Part shown: positions 15,904 to 26,544 of the stretch, in pieces | How the letters are laid out: the number at the start of each line of letters is the position of its first letter | How positions within the stretch are numbered: the stretch's first letter is position 1 | Source: Mycobacterium gordonae | GTDB lineage: Bacteria; Actinomycetota; Actinomycetes; Mycobacteriales; Mycobacteriaceae | Length of the DNA: 64,000 bases | NCBI RefSeq assembly: GCF_002101675.1 | Contig: NZ_LQOY01000012.1 | Coordinates: 1 to 64,000, forward strand | Direction of reading: 5' to 3' | The notes under the pieces: generated by a model | Database searches by the model: none | What the model was told of the DNA's origin: nothing | Seen by the model: only the letters and a program-made list of their open reading frames with translations | Made by a program: the position numbers and the translations under genes

Positions 15904-17027
15904 GGCGCGCCGTCGTTGCCGTGTTGAGCGTGTCGTGCGTCGCGGTGCTGCCGGGATGTGGCAGCGATTGGCACGGCCTGAATTCGCTGACGCTGCCGGG
16001 CACGTCCGGCGGGGGGCCGGGCTCCTACACGATCCAGGCGCAGTTACCCGATGTGGTGAACATCCAGGAGAACACCCGCGTCCGGGTCGACGACGTCAAC
16101 ATCGGCAACGTCACCAAGATTGAAGTCCAGGACTGGCATGCGTTGGTGACCATGCGGATCAACGGCGATGTCCGCCTGCCGGCCAACGCCACGGCCAAGA
16201 TCGGGCAGACCAGTCTGCTGGGCTCGATGCACATCGAGCTGGCGCCACCGAAGGATGAGCCGCCGGTCGGGCAACTGAAGAACGGGTCGGTGATCCCGTT
16301 GGCGCACGCCAGCATGTACCCCACCACCGAGCAGACGCTGGCCTCGGTGTCGGTGCTGCTCAACGGTGGCGGTCTGGCCCAGCTACAGGAGATCACGCAG
16401 TCGGTCGCCAAGGCATTCGCCGGCCACGAAAACGACATGCGCAGTCTGCTGCACCAGCTGGACGAGTTCATCGCCGGTACGAACAAGCAGACCGATGACA
16501 TCATCGCCGCCTCCGAAAACCTCAACTCACTAGTGGGCCAGTTCGCGGCGAAGGACCCGGCCGTCGACCGGGCGTTGACCACGGTGCCGAAAGCGCTGGC
16601 GGTGCTGGCCAAGGAGCGCGGCCAGATCGCGGACGCGATCGATCAACTCGGCAAGTTCAGCGCGATCGCGGCGGACACCCTGCGCCAGAGCAAGGAATCT
16701 CTGGTAGACAACCTGCGGCAGATTGCGCCGGTGCTGCGCCGGCTCGCCGACGCCGGCCCCGCGCTGACCAAGGGCCTCGACGGCCTGGCCACCTACCCGT
16801 GGCCGACATCGACGGTCACCAACTGGTTCCGCGGCGACTACGCCAACCTCACGATGATCGTCGATCTGACGTTGAGCCGCATCGACACCGGGCTGTTCAC
16901 CGGCTCCCGCTGGGAAGGCAACCTCACCCAGCTCGAGATGCAGTGGGGACGCACCATCGGTATGCAGCCCAGCCCGGCCACCGCGGGCAATCCGCTGACC
17001 TTCCCCTACCACGACGGGGGTTACTGA
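15900..17027 (+). CDS. mceE: Mce family lipoprotein E
   Basis: 375 residues. Signal peptide with lipobox VLPGC, lipidated Cys20, as in every MceE (Lpr) protein. The MCE domain carries VRVDDVNIGNVTKIE and TSLLGSMHIELAPP, followed by helices. It anchors the tunnel tip to a membrane or the cell envelope. The ATG at 15900 overlaps the mceD stop by two bases. Confidence 0.93.
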   Translation: MRRAVVAVLSVSCVAVLPGCGSDWHGLNSLTLPGTSGGGPGSYTIQAQLPDVVNIQENTRVRVDDVNIGNVTKIEVQDWHALVTMRINGDVRLPANATAKIGQTSLLGSMHIELAPPKDEPPVGQLKNGSVIPLAHASMYPTTEQTLASVSVLLNGGGLAQLQEITQSVAKAFAGHENDMRSLLHQLDEFIAGTNKQTDDIIAASENLNSLVGQFAAKDPAVDRALTTVPKALAVLAKERGQIADAIDQLGKFSAIAADTLRQSKESLVDNLRQIAPVLRRLADAGPALTKGLDGLATYPWPTSTVTNWFRGDYANLTMIVDLTLSRIDTGLFTGSRWEGNLTQLEMQWGRTIGMQPSPATAGNPLTFPYHDGGY

Positions 17028-18508
17028 TGCTGCGCCTGAACCGCAAGACCTGGATACAGCTGGCCGTGCTGTCTGTGGTGACGGTTGTTTCCTGTGGCGC
17101 AATGGCTTTCAACTACATGAAGCTGCCCGAGACGCTGTTCGGAATCGGCGAGTACCAGGTCACCGTGGACCTGCCGCAGTCGGGCGGGCTGTACGAGAAC
17201 TCGGTGGTGACCTATCGGGGCACCGACGTGGGGCAGGTCAAGTCGGTCAATGTCACAGCCGGTGGAGTGCGTGCGGTGCTGGCCATGCGATCCGGGGTCG
17301 AGGTGCCCGCCGACGTGCAGGCATCGGTGCACAGCCGCTCGGCGATCGGGGAGCAGTTCATCGAGCTGACCCCCCAGACCGCCAGGGACGGCCGGCCCGC
17401 CCGCCTGCTGCGTGCCGGCGACGTGATTCCCGCCGGGCAGGTCGATGTTCCCGTCGACATCGGCCGGCTACTGGACATGACCAACCGTGCGCTGCAGGCC
17501 ATTCCGCGGAACAACCTACGCACGGTCACCGACGAGGCCAACCGGGCGGTCGGTGGTCTCGGCCCGGAGCTGTCCCGAATCGTGGACGGCTCAACGGCGT
17601 TGGCCATCGCCGGCGGGCGCACCATCGACCCGCTGGCCACCCTGATCGACCGGGCCCCGCCCGTGCTGAACTCGCAAGTGCAAACCTCGGACGCGATCGC
17701 GACCTGGGCGCAGCGGACAGCGGCCATCATGGCGCAGTTCCAGGCGCAGGACGCCGCGCTCCGAGACCTGTTGACGCAGGGGAGTTCCGGCGTGGAGGAA
17801 GGCCGTGCGATGCTCGAACGCGTCGGCCCGGCCGTACCGGTGTTGTTCGCGAATCTGGTGAGCCTCGGGGATATCGCCTACGTCTACCGCCACGACATCG
17901 AACAGATCCTGGTGCTGTTGCCGCAGGGGATCGCCGTCATGGCAGGGTCTCTGGTGCCCAACGCCGGGACCAAACAGGACTACACCGGCTTCTACCTGGA
18001 TTTCAACCTCAACATGAACCTGCCACCGCCCTGCACGACGGGCTTCCTGCCGCCGACGCAGCGACGCTCGCCGGCCAGTGTTGACGCCCCGGATCGCCCT
18101 GCCGCGGAGCTGTATTGCCGATTGCCGCAGGACTCGGAACTCAATGTCCGTGGGGCGCGCAACATCCCGTGTGAAACGAAGCCGTGGAAGCGGGCCCCCA
18201 CCGTCGAGATGTGCGAAAGCGACGAGGAGTACGTGCCGCTCAACGACGGTTACAACTGGAAGGGTGACCCCAACGCCACCACCAGTGGGCAGGGCGTGCC
18301 GCAGTACCCACCGGGCCAGGACCCGCGGCTCCCACCGCCCCGCGGCACGGCGCCGGCGCCTCCGGCGCCGCCGCCGGTAGCCGTCGCCACCTACGACCCG
18401 TCTTCCGGCGAGTACATCGGGCCGGACGGGCACCGCTACACCGAGGCCGACCTGGCCCACCCGCGAGCGAAGAACTGGCAGTCACTGCTGGTGCCGACGT
18501 CCCCCTGA
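17027..18508 (+). CDS. mceF: Mce family protein F
   Basis: 493 residues with membrane helix (LAVLSVVTVVSCGAMAF), MCE domain (YRGTDVGQVKSVNV, AIGEQFIELTPQ) and helical region. A C-terminal domain holds five Cys (PPCTTGF, LYCRLP, IPCETK, EMCESD) and a Pro-rich linker with a closing DPSSGEYIGPDGHRY motif, the standard MceF end. Start overlaps the mceE stop (TGATG). Confidence 0.93.
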   Translation: MLRLNRKTWIQLAVLSVVTVVSCGAMAFNYMKLPETLFGIGEYQVTVDLPQSGGLYENSVVTYRGTDVGQVKSVNVTAGGVRAVLAMRSGVEVPADVQASVHSRSAIGEQFIELTPQTARDGRPARLLRAGDVIPAGQVDVPVDIGRLLDMTNRALQAIPRNNLRTVTDEANRAVGGLGPELSRIVDGSTALAIAGGRTIDPLATLIDRAPPVLNSQVQTSDAIATWAQRTAAIMAQFQAQDAALRDLLTQGSSGVEEGRAMLERVGPAVPVLFANLVSLGDIAYVYRHDIEQILVLLPQGIAVMAGSLVPNAGTKQDYTGFYLDFNLNMNLPPPCTTGFLPPTQRRSPASVDAPDRPAAELYCRLPQDSELNVRGARNIPCETKPWKRAPTVEMCESDEEYVPLNDGYNWKGDPNATTSGQGVPQYPPGQDPRLPPPRGTAPAPPAPPPVAVATYDPSSGEYIGPDGHRYTEADLAHPRAKNWQSLLVPTSP

Positions 18509-18520
18509 ACAAGGAGCAAC

Positions 18521-19117
18521 ATGGCCGAAGAACCTGATATCCCAGCCGTCGAGGAACTCGACGACGAAGTTCCTGCCGACGAAACCGGTACCGGCGAGCC
18601 CGAATCCGCCCGCCGGCGGCTCCGGATCACCAATCGGCTTACCCAGCCCGCCCGGGCAGTGGTTGTCAGCGCGGTGGTAGTGACAGCTTTGGCCGGGCTG
18701 ACCGGCTGGCTGGGCTACCGCGCCTACTCCGAGCGCGAGGCGCAGGCGCAACGCGACCTGTTCGTGCAGACCGCACGGCAGGGCGCGGTGAACCTCACTA
18801 CCATCAGCTACACCGAGATCGATTCCGACGTGCAACGGATCCTCGATCTGGCCACGGGGGCATTCCGTGACGATTTCGAGCACCGGTCCAAGCCGTTCAT
18901 GGAGCTCGTCAAGGCGGCGCAGTCGGTTTCGGAAGGCACGGTGACCGACGCCGGACTCGAGTCCCAGCACGGTGACTCGGCTCAAGTGCTGGTCGCGGTC
19001 GCGGTGAAGTCACGCACCGCGGGCGGCGAAGAGGCGCCCCGGGAATGGCGGATGAAGATCGAGGTGAAGGCGATCGGCGACGACGCCAAGATGTCGAACG
19101 TGGTGTTCGTGCCATGA
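18521..19117 (+). CDS. Mce-associated membrane protein (Mam), first copy
   Basis: 198 residues: an acidic cytosolic N-terminus (about 45 residues), one membrane helix (AVVVSAVVVTALAGLTGWLGY) and an extracytoplasmic NTF2-like domain ending in MSNVVFVP. Mam proteins assist or stabilise Mce transporters. It follows mceF by 12 bases (AAGGAG ribosome site) and overlaps the next mam gene by four bases. The two-gene layout resembles Rv1972-Rv1973 after mce3F. Confidence 0.88.
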   Translation: MAEEPDIPAVEELDDEVPADETGTGEPESARRRLRITNRLTQPARAVVVSAVVVTALAGLTGWLGYRAYSEREAQAQRDLFVQTARQGAVNLTTISYTEIDSDVQRILDLATGAFRDDFEHRSKPFMELVKAAQSVSEGTVTDAGLESQHGDSAQVLVAVAVKSRTAGGEEAPREWRMKIEVKAIGDDAKMSNVVFVP

Positions 19118-19764
19118 CGACGCTGAGCGAGAGGACCGAGGACGCCATCACCGAAACATCCGACTCGATCGACGAAGGCGACACCACCGAACAGGTCTCG
19201 GAAATCGACGATATCGACGACATTGACGACGTCGAGGACGTCGAGGAGCCAGGCGCCCCGGCGCCGGCGAAGAAGCCGATCGCGTGGTCGCGGGTCCTCG
19301 CCTATGGTGTGCTGCCCGGGCTGGCGTTGCTGCTCGCCGTCGCGGCGGGCTACTTCAAGTGGATAGCCTTCTCCGGAACCGAGGTGGCACAGGCCCGCAG
19401 CGAGTCCATGCGGGTCGCCAGCGAGGACGCGGTCGCGCTGTTGTCCTACACTCCCGACACCGCAGAGAAACAACTCACCGCGGCCCGCGATCGGTTGACC
19501 GGCGATTTCAAGGACGCCTACACCGCACTCACCCGTCAGGTTGTCATCCCGGGTGCGAAAGAGAAGCGCATCGCGGCAGTCGCGAAAGTGAATGCAGCGG
19601 CATCGGTCTCGGCGACCGCCACCCACGCCGTCGTGCTGCTGTTCGTCGACCAGACCGTGACGATCGGCGACGGCGGTACTCCCACGGATACCCAACCCGT
19701 GATCCGGGTGACGCTGGAGAAAGTCGACGGCCGGTGGCTGGTCTCGCATTTCGACCCGGTATAG
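19114..19764 (+). CDS. Mce-associated membrane protein (Mam), second copy
   Basis: 216 residues. The cytosolic part contains an acidic Ile/Asp/Val repeat (IDDIDDIDDVEDVEE, residues 30-44). One membrane helix follows (AYGVLPGLALLLAVAAGYF), then an NTF2-like domain with the usual ending DGRWLVSHFDPV. The acidic repeat is low complexity and might bind a basic partner. Start overlaps the first mam gene (ATGA). Confidence 0.88.
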   Translation: MTTLSERTEDAITETSDSIDEGDTTEQVSEIDDIDDIDDVEDVEEPGAPAPAKKPIAWSRVLAYGVLPGLALLLAVAAGYFKWIAFSGTEVAQARSESMRVASEDAVALLSYTPDTAEKQLTAARDRLTGDFKDAYTALTRQVVIPGAKEKRIAAVAKVNAAASVSATATHAVVLLFVDQTVTIGDGGTPTDTQPVIRVTLEKVDGRWLVSHFDPV

Positions 19765-20249
19765 CGTGGTGGGCGCTATCTGCCGCGGTAACTGCAACGG
19801 CGGCAGCGACTTCGGTGATACCTACGGCCCACGCCGATAACAAGCGTCTCAATGACGCCGTCGTTTCCGGCGTCTACACCCTCCAGCACCAAGCCGGCTG
19901 CACCAACGACGTCGTCATGAACAACTCGCTCTACCTGGCCGCCCAGTGGCACGCCGACGACATGATGAGCAACAGGAACATCAACGACGACTTCGGATCC
20001 GACGGCTCGACACCCCAAGACCGGGCCAACGCCGCCGGCTTCCGCGGCAAAGTGACCGAGACCGTGGCCATCAACCCGGCGCTGTCGATCAGCAGCTTCG
20101 AGCTGTTCAACCAGTGGTACAACAACCCCGAATACCTGGCCATCATGCGGGACTGCGCCAACACCGCGATGGGTGTCTGGTCCGCCAACAGCCTGGACCG
20201 CACCGTGGTGGTGGCACTGTACGGGCAGCCGGCCACGCAACAGCGCTGA
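19734..20249 (+). CDS. Secreted CAP-like protein of the mce3 type
   Basis: 171 residues from the GTG at 19734, which lies inside the end of the second mam gene. This is the only start giving a full signal peptide (AWWALSAAVTATAAATSVIP, cut after AHA before DNKRL). The mature part reads NDAVVSGVYTLQHQAG, NSLYLAAQWHADDM and ends with TVVVALYGQPA, like CAP/SCP-type domains and the Rv1975 protein downstream of mce3. The catalytic-looking His and Glu of larger CAP domains are only partly present. Role in Mce transport unknown. Confidence 0.7.
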   Translation: MAGLAFRPGIAWWALSAAVTATAAATSVIPTAHADNKRLNDAVVSGVYTLQHQAGCTNDVVMNNSLYLAAQWHADDMMSNRNINDDFGSDGSTPQDRANAAGFRGKVTETVAINPALSISSFELFNQWYNNPEYLAIMRDCANTAMGVWSANSLDRTVVVALYGQPATQQR

Positions 20250-20252
20250 CCG

Positions 20253-21899
20253 TCAGTCGTAGACCGGGGACCACATCCGGTCGAGCACCGCCTGCCTGAT
20301 GTCGTCGTAGGTCGTGGTGGCGACACCGTCATCGACCGCGGCGTGGTAGACGGCCTCGGCGACCTTTGCCGAGATATCCCGCAGATTCTGCACGTCCGGT
20401 AGCAGTGAATCGCCGGGTGAGGCGGGGTTGGCTTGTTGAGCAACGGCTTTGGCCGAAGCGTGCAACATCGACTGGGTGAGCCGCCGGGCGCCGGCGACGA
20501 TGATGCCCAGCCCGATGCCGGGAAACACCAACACATTGTTGGCCTGACCGATGGTGTACGTCGTCGCGTCGTGGACGACCGGTGCCATCGGGCTGCCGGT
20601 GGCCACCAGTGCCCGACCGTCCGACCACTGCACCAGATCGGCGGGCATGGCTTCCATCCGCGAGGTGGGGTTGGACAACGGGAAGATCATCGGGCGCTCG
20701 CAGTTGGCCGTCATCTCCTCGACCGCCTCCCGGGTGAACGCACCGTGCACCGCCGAGCAGCCCAGCAGCACCGTCGGCCCGGCGAGCTTGATGGCGTCGA
20801 CCAGTCCGACGTACTCGCCGGCGCCCACACCCAGGCGGTCGCGGTTCTTGGCGTAGGGCACCTGGAAGTCACGCAGGTCGTCCATGTCGTCGAACAACAG
20901 ACCCTGGCGGTCGATGGGCCAGATCTGTGCTGTCGCCTGTTCAGGGGTGGCGCCGTCGGCGATCATGGCGTCGCGGATCTGGTCGGCCACCCCGAGGCCT
21001 GCGGTGCCGGCGCCGAAGACCACGATGCGCTGGTCCCGCAACGGCTGGCCGGTGACTCGGCATCCGCCGTAGACCGCGGCCAGCACCACCGCGCCGGTGC
21101 CCTGCATGTCGTCGTTGAAGACGAGGTAATCATCGCCGTAGGTCTGCAGGATCTTGCGCGCGTTGGCCGGGCCGAAGTCTTCGAAATGCAGAATCGCGCG
21201 GGGAAACAGCCGGTGGGCGGTCTCGAGGTAGCGCCGGATGAAGTCGTCGTACTGCTCTCCGCGCCGGCGGGCGTGCCGGTTGCCCAGGTAGAACGGGTCC
21301 TGCAGCAACTGCTCGTTGTCGGTGCCGACGTCCAGCGACACCGCCAGGCAGCGCCGGGGATCGATGCCACCGCCGGCGGTGTAGAGCGCCAGCTTGCCGA
21401 CGGTGATCTGGATGCCGCCCACCCCCCAGTCACCGATGCCCAGGATTGCTTCGGCGTCGGTGCACACGATCAGGTCGATGTCGTCGGGGCCCTGCCCGAG
21501 CGTCGCGAAGGCGTCGGCGATCTCGTCGGGGGCGTCGATGCTCAGGAACAAGCCGCGCTGCCCGCGGTACTCGTCGGAAAAGCGCTGAATCGCCTCGCCG
21601 ACGGTCGGTGTGTACACCACCGGCATCAGCTCGGGCAGGTGATCGGTGAGCACCTTGTAGTAGAGCAGTTCGTGCCGGTAGTGCAGCTGTTCGAGGAGCA
21701 GATTGCGGCCCAGATCCGTTGCCATGCTTTGTAATTGGTGCCACACCCGGTCGGCCTGCTGGTCCAGGGTGAGTACCGCCGCTGGTAGGCGCCCGGTCAG
21801 TCCCAGTCGGCGCCGCTGTTCGTGGGTGAAGCCCACCCCACGGTTGAGGCTCGGTGTCGACAATGCTTCGGGGAATCGGGGCACGCAAGCATCGCTCAT
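20253..21899 (-). CDS. mez: NAD-dependent malic enzyme
   Basis: Oxidative decarboxylation of malate to pyruvate. 548 residues, the length expected for mycobacterial Mez (Rv2332). Residues 1-280 form the malate-binding domain (MPVVYTPTVGEA, LHFEDFGPANA, NDDMQGTGAVVLA); the NAD-binding domain has VVFGAGTAGLG. The metal ligands lie in the EDFG and NDDMQG motifs. The ATG at 21899 is preferred to a GTG one codon earlier. It is convergent with the mce operon, with only 3 bases between stops. Confidence 0.95.
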   Translation of the reverse strand: MSDACVPRFPEALSTPSLNRGVGFTHEQRRRLGLTGRLPAAVLTLDQQADRVWHQLQSMATDLGRNLLLEQLHYRHELLYYKVLTDHLPELMPVVYTPTVGEAIQRFSDEYRGQRGLFLSIDAPDEIADAFATLGQGPDDIDLIVCTDAEAILGIGDWGVGGIQITVGKLALYTAGGGIDPRRCLAVSLDVGTDNEQLLQDPFYLGNRHARRRGEQYDDFIRRYLETAHRLFPRAILHFEDFGPANARKILQTYGDDYLVFNDDMQGTGAVVLAAVYGGCRVTGQPLRDQRIVVFGAGTAGLGVADQIRDAMIADGATPEQATAQIWPIDRQGLLFDDMDDLRDFQVPYAKNRDRLGVGAGEYVGLVDAIKLAGPTVLLGCSAVHGAFTREAVEEMTANCERPMIFPLSNPTSRMEAMPADLVQWSDGRALVATGSPMAPVVHDATTYTIGQANNVLVFPGIGLGIIVAGARRLTQSMLHASAKAVAQQANPASPGDSLLPDVQNLRDISAKVAEAVYHAAVDDGVATTTYDDIRQAVLDRMWSPVYD

Positions 21900-21963
21900 C
21901 ACAAGCTCCGTCCGTGACTAGGGAGGCGTCACGCCACGTTAGCGCTGAATGAGCTACTGACGG

Positions 21964-22245
21964 TTACCAACCGGAGGCGGACTTGCGCGTGTCTGCGTTG
22001 AGTTCGGGGTGATCGACCATGTCGCAGATGCACACATCCTGGGCCCGGCGGCGGAAGCGGCCGGCGCGTTCGAACTTCAGGTGCTGGGCGTAGACCTTGT
22101 CGCGCTGGTTCTGGGAGAACGCGAGGTCCAGGTTGACCGGCAACCCGGCCCAATCGACCTGGTCAGCGCCTTGGCGGGTGCGGCAGTGCCGAGGACAGAC
22201 AGTGTGCAGGGCGGTCTCAGACGGACCATCAGACTCCCGAGCCAC
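21964..22245 (-). pseudogene. Degraded fragment of a CPR-type flavoprotein reductase
   Basis: The frame contains NLDLAFSQNQRDKVYAQHLK and then CICDMVDHPEL. The first stretch matches the C-terminal NADPH-domain segment of the adjacent nitrate reductase ([18 protein letters not shown]), including spacing. The rest of the domain (pyrophosphate loop, GPGTGIAPF) is missing, so this is a remnant. It lies 115 bases past the stop of the intact gene on the same strand, suggesting an old tandem relative or duplication. Confidence 0.75.
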
Positions 22246-22359
22246 GCGTACGACCCTCCCTCGAGTGCACGATCTCTTGGGTGAATGGTGCGACGCCCAT
22301 GTTTCGTCGAAAGGCGCATGACGTTTCCGTCAAATTAAGCGACTACCCAGCCGTGCAGC

Positions 22360-25300
22360 TCAGTACACGTCGCGGTGGTAGCGCTTGTCCGCGCTCAGCG
22401 CCTGCACGAAGGCCCTGGCCGCTTCCGGGTCGAGTTTGCCGTGTTCGGCCGCGATATCGCAGATTGCCTGCTCAACGTCCTTGGCCATCGGGTCAGCACT
22501 GCCGCAGACGTATAGCTGGGCGCCCTCCTGAAGCCAGCTCCACAGGGTTGCGCCCCGCTTGCGCATCAAATGCTGCACGTACACCTTCTCCCGCTGATCC
22601 CGGGAGAATGCCAGGTCGAGCTCGGTGAGCAGGCCGTCGGCGTGCATGGCCTGGATCTCGTCGCGGTAGTAGAAGTCGGTGGCGGCGTGCTGCTCGCCGA
22701 AGAACAGCCAGTTGGGTCCGGTGTGGCCCAGCGCGCGCCGCTCCTGCAGAAACCCGCGGAACGGGGCGATCCCGGTGCCGGGCCCGACCATGATCATCGG
22801 GGTCTGCGGGTCGCTGGGGGGCCGGAAGTTCTTCGAAGTCCGCACATAGACCGCGATCCGGTCGCTGGGGGAGCGGTCGGCCAGATAGGTCGAGCACACC
22901 CCGCGTCGTGGGACGCCCCGGAAGTTGTAGCGCACCGGCGAGACCGTGAGATGTACCTCACCGGGATGCACTTTGGGGCTCGACGAGATCGAATAGAGCC
23001 TTGGCTGAAGGGGTTTGAGCACCGCGAGCCACTCGTCGACGGACGCGCGGACCGGCGCCTGCCCGAGTAGGTCCACCGACTGACGCCCCCATGACCAATC
23101 CGCCAGCGCCGCCTTGTTCTCCGGCCTCATCAGTTCGTCGAGGCGGCTGGCCGCGTCGGCGTCGACGGTGCGTTGCTGCACGAAGCGCAGCAGGTCGGGG
23201 CTGATGTGGGCGATCTCGAACCGGTCGGTCAGCGCGGTGCGCAACGACATCGCGCCGTGGTCGGCGACTTCCACCTCGCTGCGACCGTCCAGTCCGGTGA
23301 CGGTCAGCCACTCGTCGACGAACTGCTCGTTGTTGTGCGGCCACACCCCGAGCGCGTCTCCGGCCTGGTAGTCGACGGTTGCCTCGGGCACGTCGAAAAC
23401 CAGCTGCCGCACATCTTTTGCCGAGTGGGGCCGGCTCAGTGTGGTGTTGCGGATCAGATCGGTGACCAGGGGGCGTTTTTTGGTGTACTTCTGCGCAGCC
23501 GCGACGGGTGGTGCCGTCTTGCGGACCGGTGTCGGGGACAGGGCGCTCAGGATGTCGTCGAGCCAGCGGGCGGCAGCGGTTTCGTAATCGGGCTCGCAGT
23601 CGACGCGGTCGGTGATCCGGGTCGCGCCCAGTTCGGTGAGTCGCTCGTCGAGGCGGCGTCCGTGACCGCAGAAGTCGTTGTAGTTGGAGTCACCGAGGGC
23701 CAGGACGGCGTAGCGGGTGCCGTTCAGTTGCGGCGCATCCCCGCCCGACAGCGCCCGCCACACGGCGACACCGTTGTCCGGGGGGTCACCGTCACCGGTG
23801 GTGCTGGTGATCAACAGCAACTCGCGGGTGCCGGGCAGGTCGCTGATCGTGACGTCGTCCATGGCGTACAGGGCAACCGGTAGGCCGGCGTCGGTCAGGC
23901 GCGCCGCCACGTCGGCGGCGAGTTCCTCGGCGTTGCCGGTCTGGGAAGCCCACAACAACACGATCGGTGGCCGGCCGTCTTCGGTCTCGGGCTCGCGGTC
24001 GGTGTCGGCGGCTGCTGGCGCCGGCGTGCGCGAGCACATCCCCGCGATCACGCCGTCCAGCCACATCCGGGTCCGGGTGTCGAACGGTGCGCTGACGGGC
24101 ACGGTGGGTAGTCCGGTCATCGGACGGCCGGCTTCTACCCGCAGTCCGGCGAGCAGCCCCGCCAGGTAGGCGCGACCGTGCGGATCGAACTCGGGTGCTG
24201 GTTCGGCTGCCACGCCGAGGAATTCGGCGATCGCATCGATCTGGGACAGGCTGACATGCGGCGCCTGGTGATGAGTTTCGGGATGCTGCGGTGTCGTCGC
24301 AGTGGGGCCGGCGACCTTGGTCAGGGTGACCGCGCAGGCCTTGTATTCCGGTTGGCGCGACACCGGGTCGACGGCGTCATTGGTGACGGCATTAATCGAC
24401 AGGTACTCACCGAAGGTGTCGTTCCAATGGAACGGGGCGAAACAGTTGCCTGGCCGCACCCGGTCGGTGACGACGGCGGGCAGCACGGCACGGCCTCGCC
24501 GGGACGCGATCTCGACCCGATCACCGTCGGAAATGCGTTGGCGGGCAGCGTCTTCGGGATGAATCTCGACGAATGGTCCGGGGTTGAGTTTGTTGAGCTT
24601 GGCGACCCTGCCGGTCTTGGTCAGGGTGTGCCACTGGTGCGGCAGGCGCCCGGTGTTGAGCAGGAACGGGTAGTCGTTGTCCGGCATCTCCTCCGGCGAG
24701 AGGTGCGGACGGGCGAAGAAGACGGCCCGGCCGTGCGGAGTCGGAAACACGAGCCGGGGCACGCGTCCGTCCTCGCGGACCAGCCGGGTCTGGCTGACGC
24801 TGTCATTGAGGTAGCGAATCGGGTTGCGGTCGGCCGGGCTGCCGGGCGGGCAGGGCCACTGCACCGGCGTCTGGCGTAGCCGTTCGTAGCTGACACCGCG
24901 AATGTCGTAGCCGGTCTTGGGGTTGGCGAAGCGCTTGATCTCCTCGAACACGTCTTCAGCTGAGTCGTAGGTGAACGACTCGGAAAAGCCCATCGCACAG
25001 GCCATTTGGGCGATGATCTGCCAGTCCGGCAGGGCCTGCCCCGGCGGATCGACCGCCTTGCGGAACAGGGTGAGGTTGCGCTCGGAGTTGACCATCACCC
25101 CGTCGGATTCCGTCCACAGTGCCGCGGGCAACACCACATCCGCGTATTCGTTGGTCTCGGTCTCCAGATACGCGTCCTGGGTGATCACCAACTCGGCCTG
25201 CTCCAGGCCGGCCAGCACCGTCTTCCGGTTGGCGACGGTGGCAACGGGGTTGGTGCACATGATCCAGCACGCCTTGATCGCACCGTCGGCCATCCGGGTG

Positions 25301-26484
25301 AACATGTCAATCACACCATCGCTCACCTCGGTGCGCAGCGAACCGCGGGGAATGCCCCACTGGTCCTCGGTGAACTCGCGGTCGTCGGTGCTGGTCACCG
25401 TCCGCTGACCCGGCAGACCTGGCCCCATGTAACCCATTTCCCGCCCGCCCATGGCGTTGGGCTGGCCGGTGAGCGAAAACGGCCCGCTCCCGATTTTGCA
25501 GATCGCTCCGGTGGCCAGATGCAGGTTGCAGACGGCATTGGTGTTCCAGGTGCCGTGGGTGCTCTGGTTGAGGCCCATCGTCCAGCAGCTCATCCAATTG
25601 GCGGCCTCGCCGATCCACCGTGCCGCGGTGCGGATGTCGTCGGCGGGAATACCCGTGATTTCACTGACCCGGTCCGGAGTGAACTGTTCCAGGAAGGTGG
25701 GCATCACCTCCCAGCCGGTGGTGAACTCGGCGATGAAATCGGGGTCGGTGTGCCCGTTGCGGACGATCAGATGCAGCAAACCGTTGAGCAGCGCGAGATC
25801 CGAGCCGGGGGCGATCTGCAGGAAGAGGTCGGCCTTGGCGGCGGTCGCGGTGCGGCGCGGATCGACGACGATCAGCTTGGCGCCGGCTTTGACCCGTTCC
25901 ATCATGCGCAAAAACAAAATCGGATGGCAGTCGGCCATATTCGCGCCGATCACGAAGAACACGTCGGCGTGGTCGAAGTCCTGGTATGAACCCGGGGGCC
26001 CGTCGGCACCCAACGACAGCTTGTAACCCGAACTGGCGCCCGCCATACACAGTCGCGAGTTCGATTCGATCTGATTGGTTCCGATGAAACCCTTGGCCAG
26101 CTTGTTCGCCAGGTACTGGGCTTCCAGTGACATCTGGCCGGACACGTACAGGGCTACCGCGTCGGGTCCGTGTTTGTCGATGATGGCGCGTAACCGCTCG
26201 GCGGATCGCATGATCGCGGTGTCGGTGTCGACGGATTCGAAGGGCTGACCGCGGTCCGTCCGTGAGTATGCCGACTCCGCTCGCCCCGGTGCGGCCAGAA
26301 AGTCAGCGGTGGTGTTTCCCTTGGTGCACAGACGGCCGAAATTGGCCGGATGGTTGTCCTGCCCAACGGCTTTGGCGATGTGACGCCGGCCGCTTTCCGG
26401 GTCGGTTGTGATCTGCAGCACCATTCCACAGCCGACGCCGCAGTAGGCGCACATGGTGCGCACGGCGTCGTCGGGGGACCGCAT
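22360..26484 (-). CDS. nasN: Fused assimilatory nitrate reductase with CPR-type NADPH reductase
   Basis: About 1374 residues from the ATG at 26484 (purine-rich GAGGAGAGG upstream); longer in-frame readings to 26757 lack family similarity. Residues 10-55 hold the [4Fe-4S] site (CAYCGVGCG with Cys12, 15, 19, and RLCTKG). The molybdopterin domain follows to about 810 ([34 protein letters not shown]). Then comes a flavodoxin domain ([26 protein letters not shown]) and an FAD/NADPH domain ([31 protein letters not shown]) ending in Tyr. This single-chain NADPH-to-nitrate layout matches the mycobacterial NasN type. A GlnR-like site lies upstream and narK sits nearby. No nitrite reductase gene is in the window. 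Confidence 0.9.
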   Translation of the reverse strand: MRSPDDAVRTMCAYCGVGCGMVLQITTDPESGRRHIAKAVGQDNHPANFGRLCTKGNTTADFLAAPGRAESAYSRTDRGQPFESVDTDTAIMRSAERLRAIIDKHGPDAVALYVSGQMSLEAQYLANKLAKGFIGTNQIESNSRLCMAGASSGYKLSLGADGPPGSYQDFDHADVFFVIGANMADCHPILFLRMMERVKAGAKLIVVDPRRTATAAKADLFLQIAPGSDLALLNGLLHLIVRNGHTDPDFIAEFTTGWEVMPTFLEQFTPDRVSEITGIPADDIRTAARWIGEAANWMSCWTMGLNQSTHGTWNTNAVCNLHLATGAICKIGSGPFSLTGQPNAMGGREMGYMGPGLPGQRTVTSTDDREFTEDQWGIPRGSLRTEVSDGVIDMFTRMADGAIKACWIMCTNPVATVANRKTVLAGLEQAELVITQDAYLETETNEYADVVLPAALWTESDGVMVNSERNLTLFRKAVDPPGQALPDWQIIAQMACAMGFSESFTYDSAEDVFEEIKRFANPKTGYDIRGVSYERLRQTPVQWPCPPGSPADRNPIRYLNDSVSQTRLVREDGRVPRLVFPTPHGRAVFFARPHLSPEEMPDNDYPFLLNTGRLPHQWHTLTKTGRVAKLNKLNPGPFVEIHPEDAARQRISDGDRVEIASRRGRAVLPAVVTDRVRPGNCFAPFHWNDTFGEYLSINAVTNDAVDPVSRQPEYKACAVTLTKVAGPTATTPQHPETHHQAPHVSLSQIDAIAEFLGVAAEPAPEFDPHGRAYLAGLLAGLRVEAGRPMTGLPTVPVSAPFDTRTRMWLDGVIAGMCSRTPAPAAADTDREPETEDGRPPIVLLWASQTGNAEELAADVAARLTDAGLPVALYAMDDVTISDLPGTRELLLITSTTGDGDPPDNGVAVWRALSGGDAPQLNGTRYAVLALGDSNYNDFCGHGRRLDERLTELGATRITDRVDCEPDYETAAARWLDDILSALSPTPVRKTAPPVAAAQKYTKKRPLVTDLIRNTTLSRPHSAKDVRQLVFDVPEATVDYQAGDALGVWPHNNEQFVDEWLTVTGLDGRSEVEVADHGAMSLRTALTDRFEIAHISPDLLRFVQQRTVDADAASRLDELMRPENKAALADWSWGRQSVDLLGQAPVRASVDEWLAVLKPLQPRLYSISSSPKVHPGEVHLTVSPVRYNFRGVPRRGVCSTYLADRSPSDRIAVYVRTSKNFRPPSDPQTPMIMVGPGTGIAPFRGFLQERRALGHTGPNWLFFGEQHAATDFYYRDEIQAMHADGLLTELDLAFSRDQREKVYVQHLMRKRGATLWSWLQEGAQLYVCGSADPMAKDVEQAICDIAAEHGKLDPEAARAFVQALSADKRYHRDVY

Positions 26485-26544
26485 GGTGATTTCCGACCTC
26501 TCCTCTCGGGCACAGGGATCTGCCCAAAATCGTCCGTCAGTGAT

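Noticed and set aside
20433..21734. 433-codon plus-strand frame opposite mez
   Set aside because: Composition of an antisense shadow, no domain, no ribosome site; the minus strand carries the full malic enzyme.
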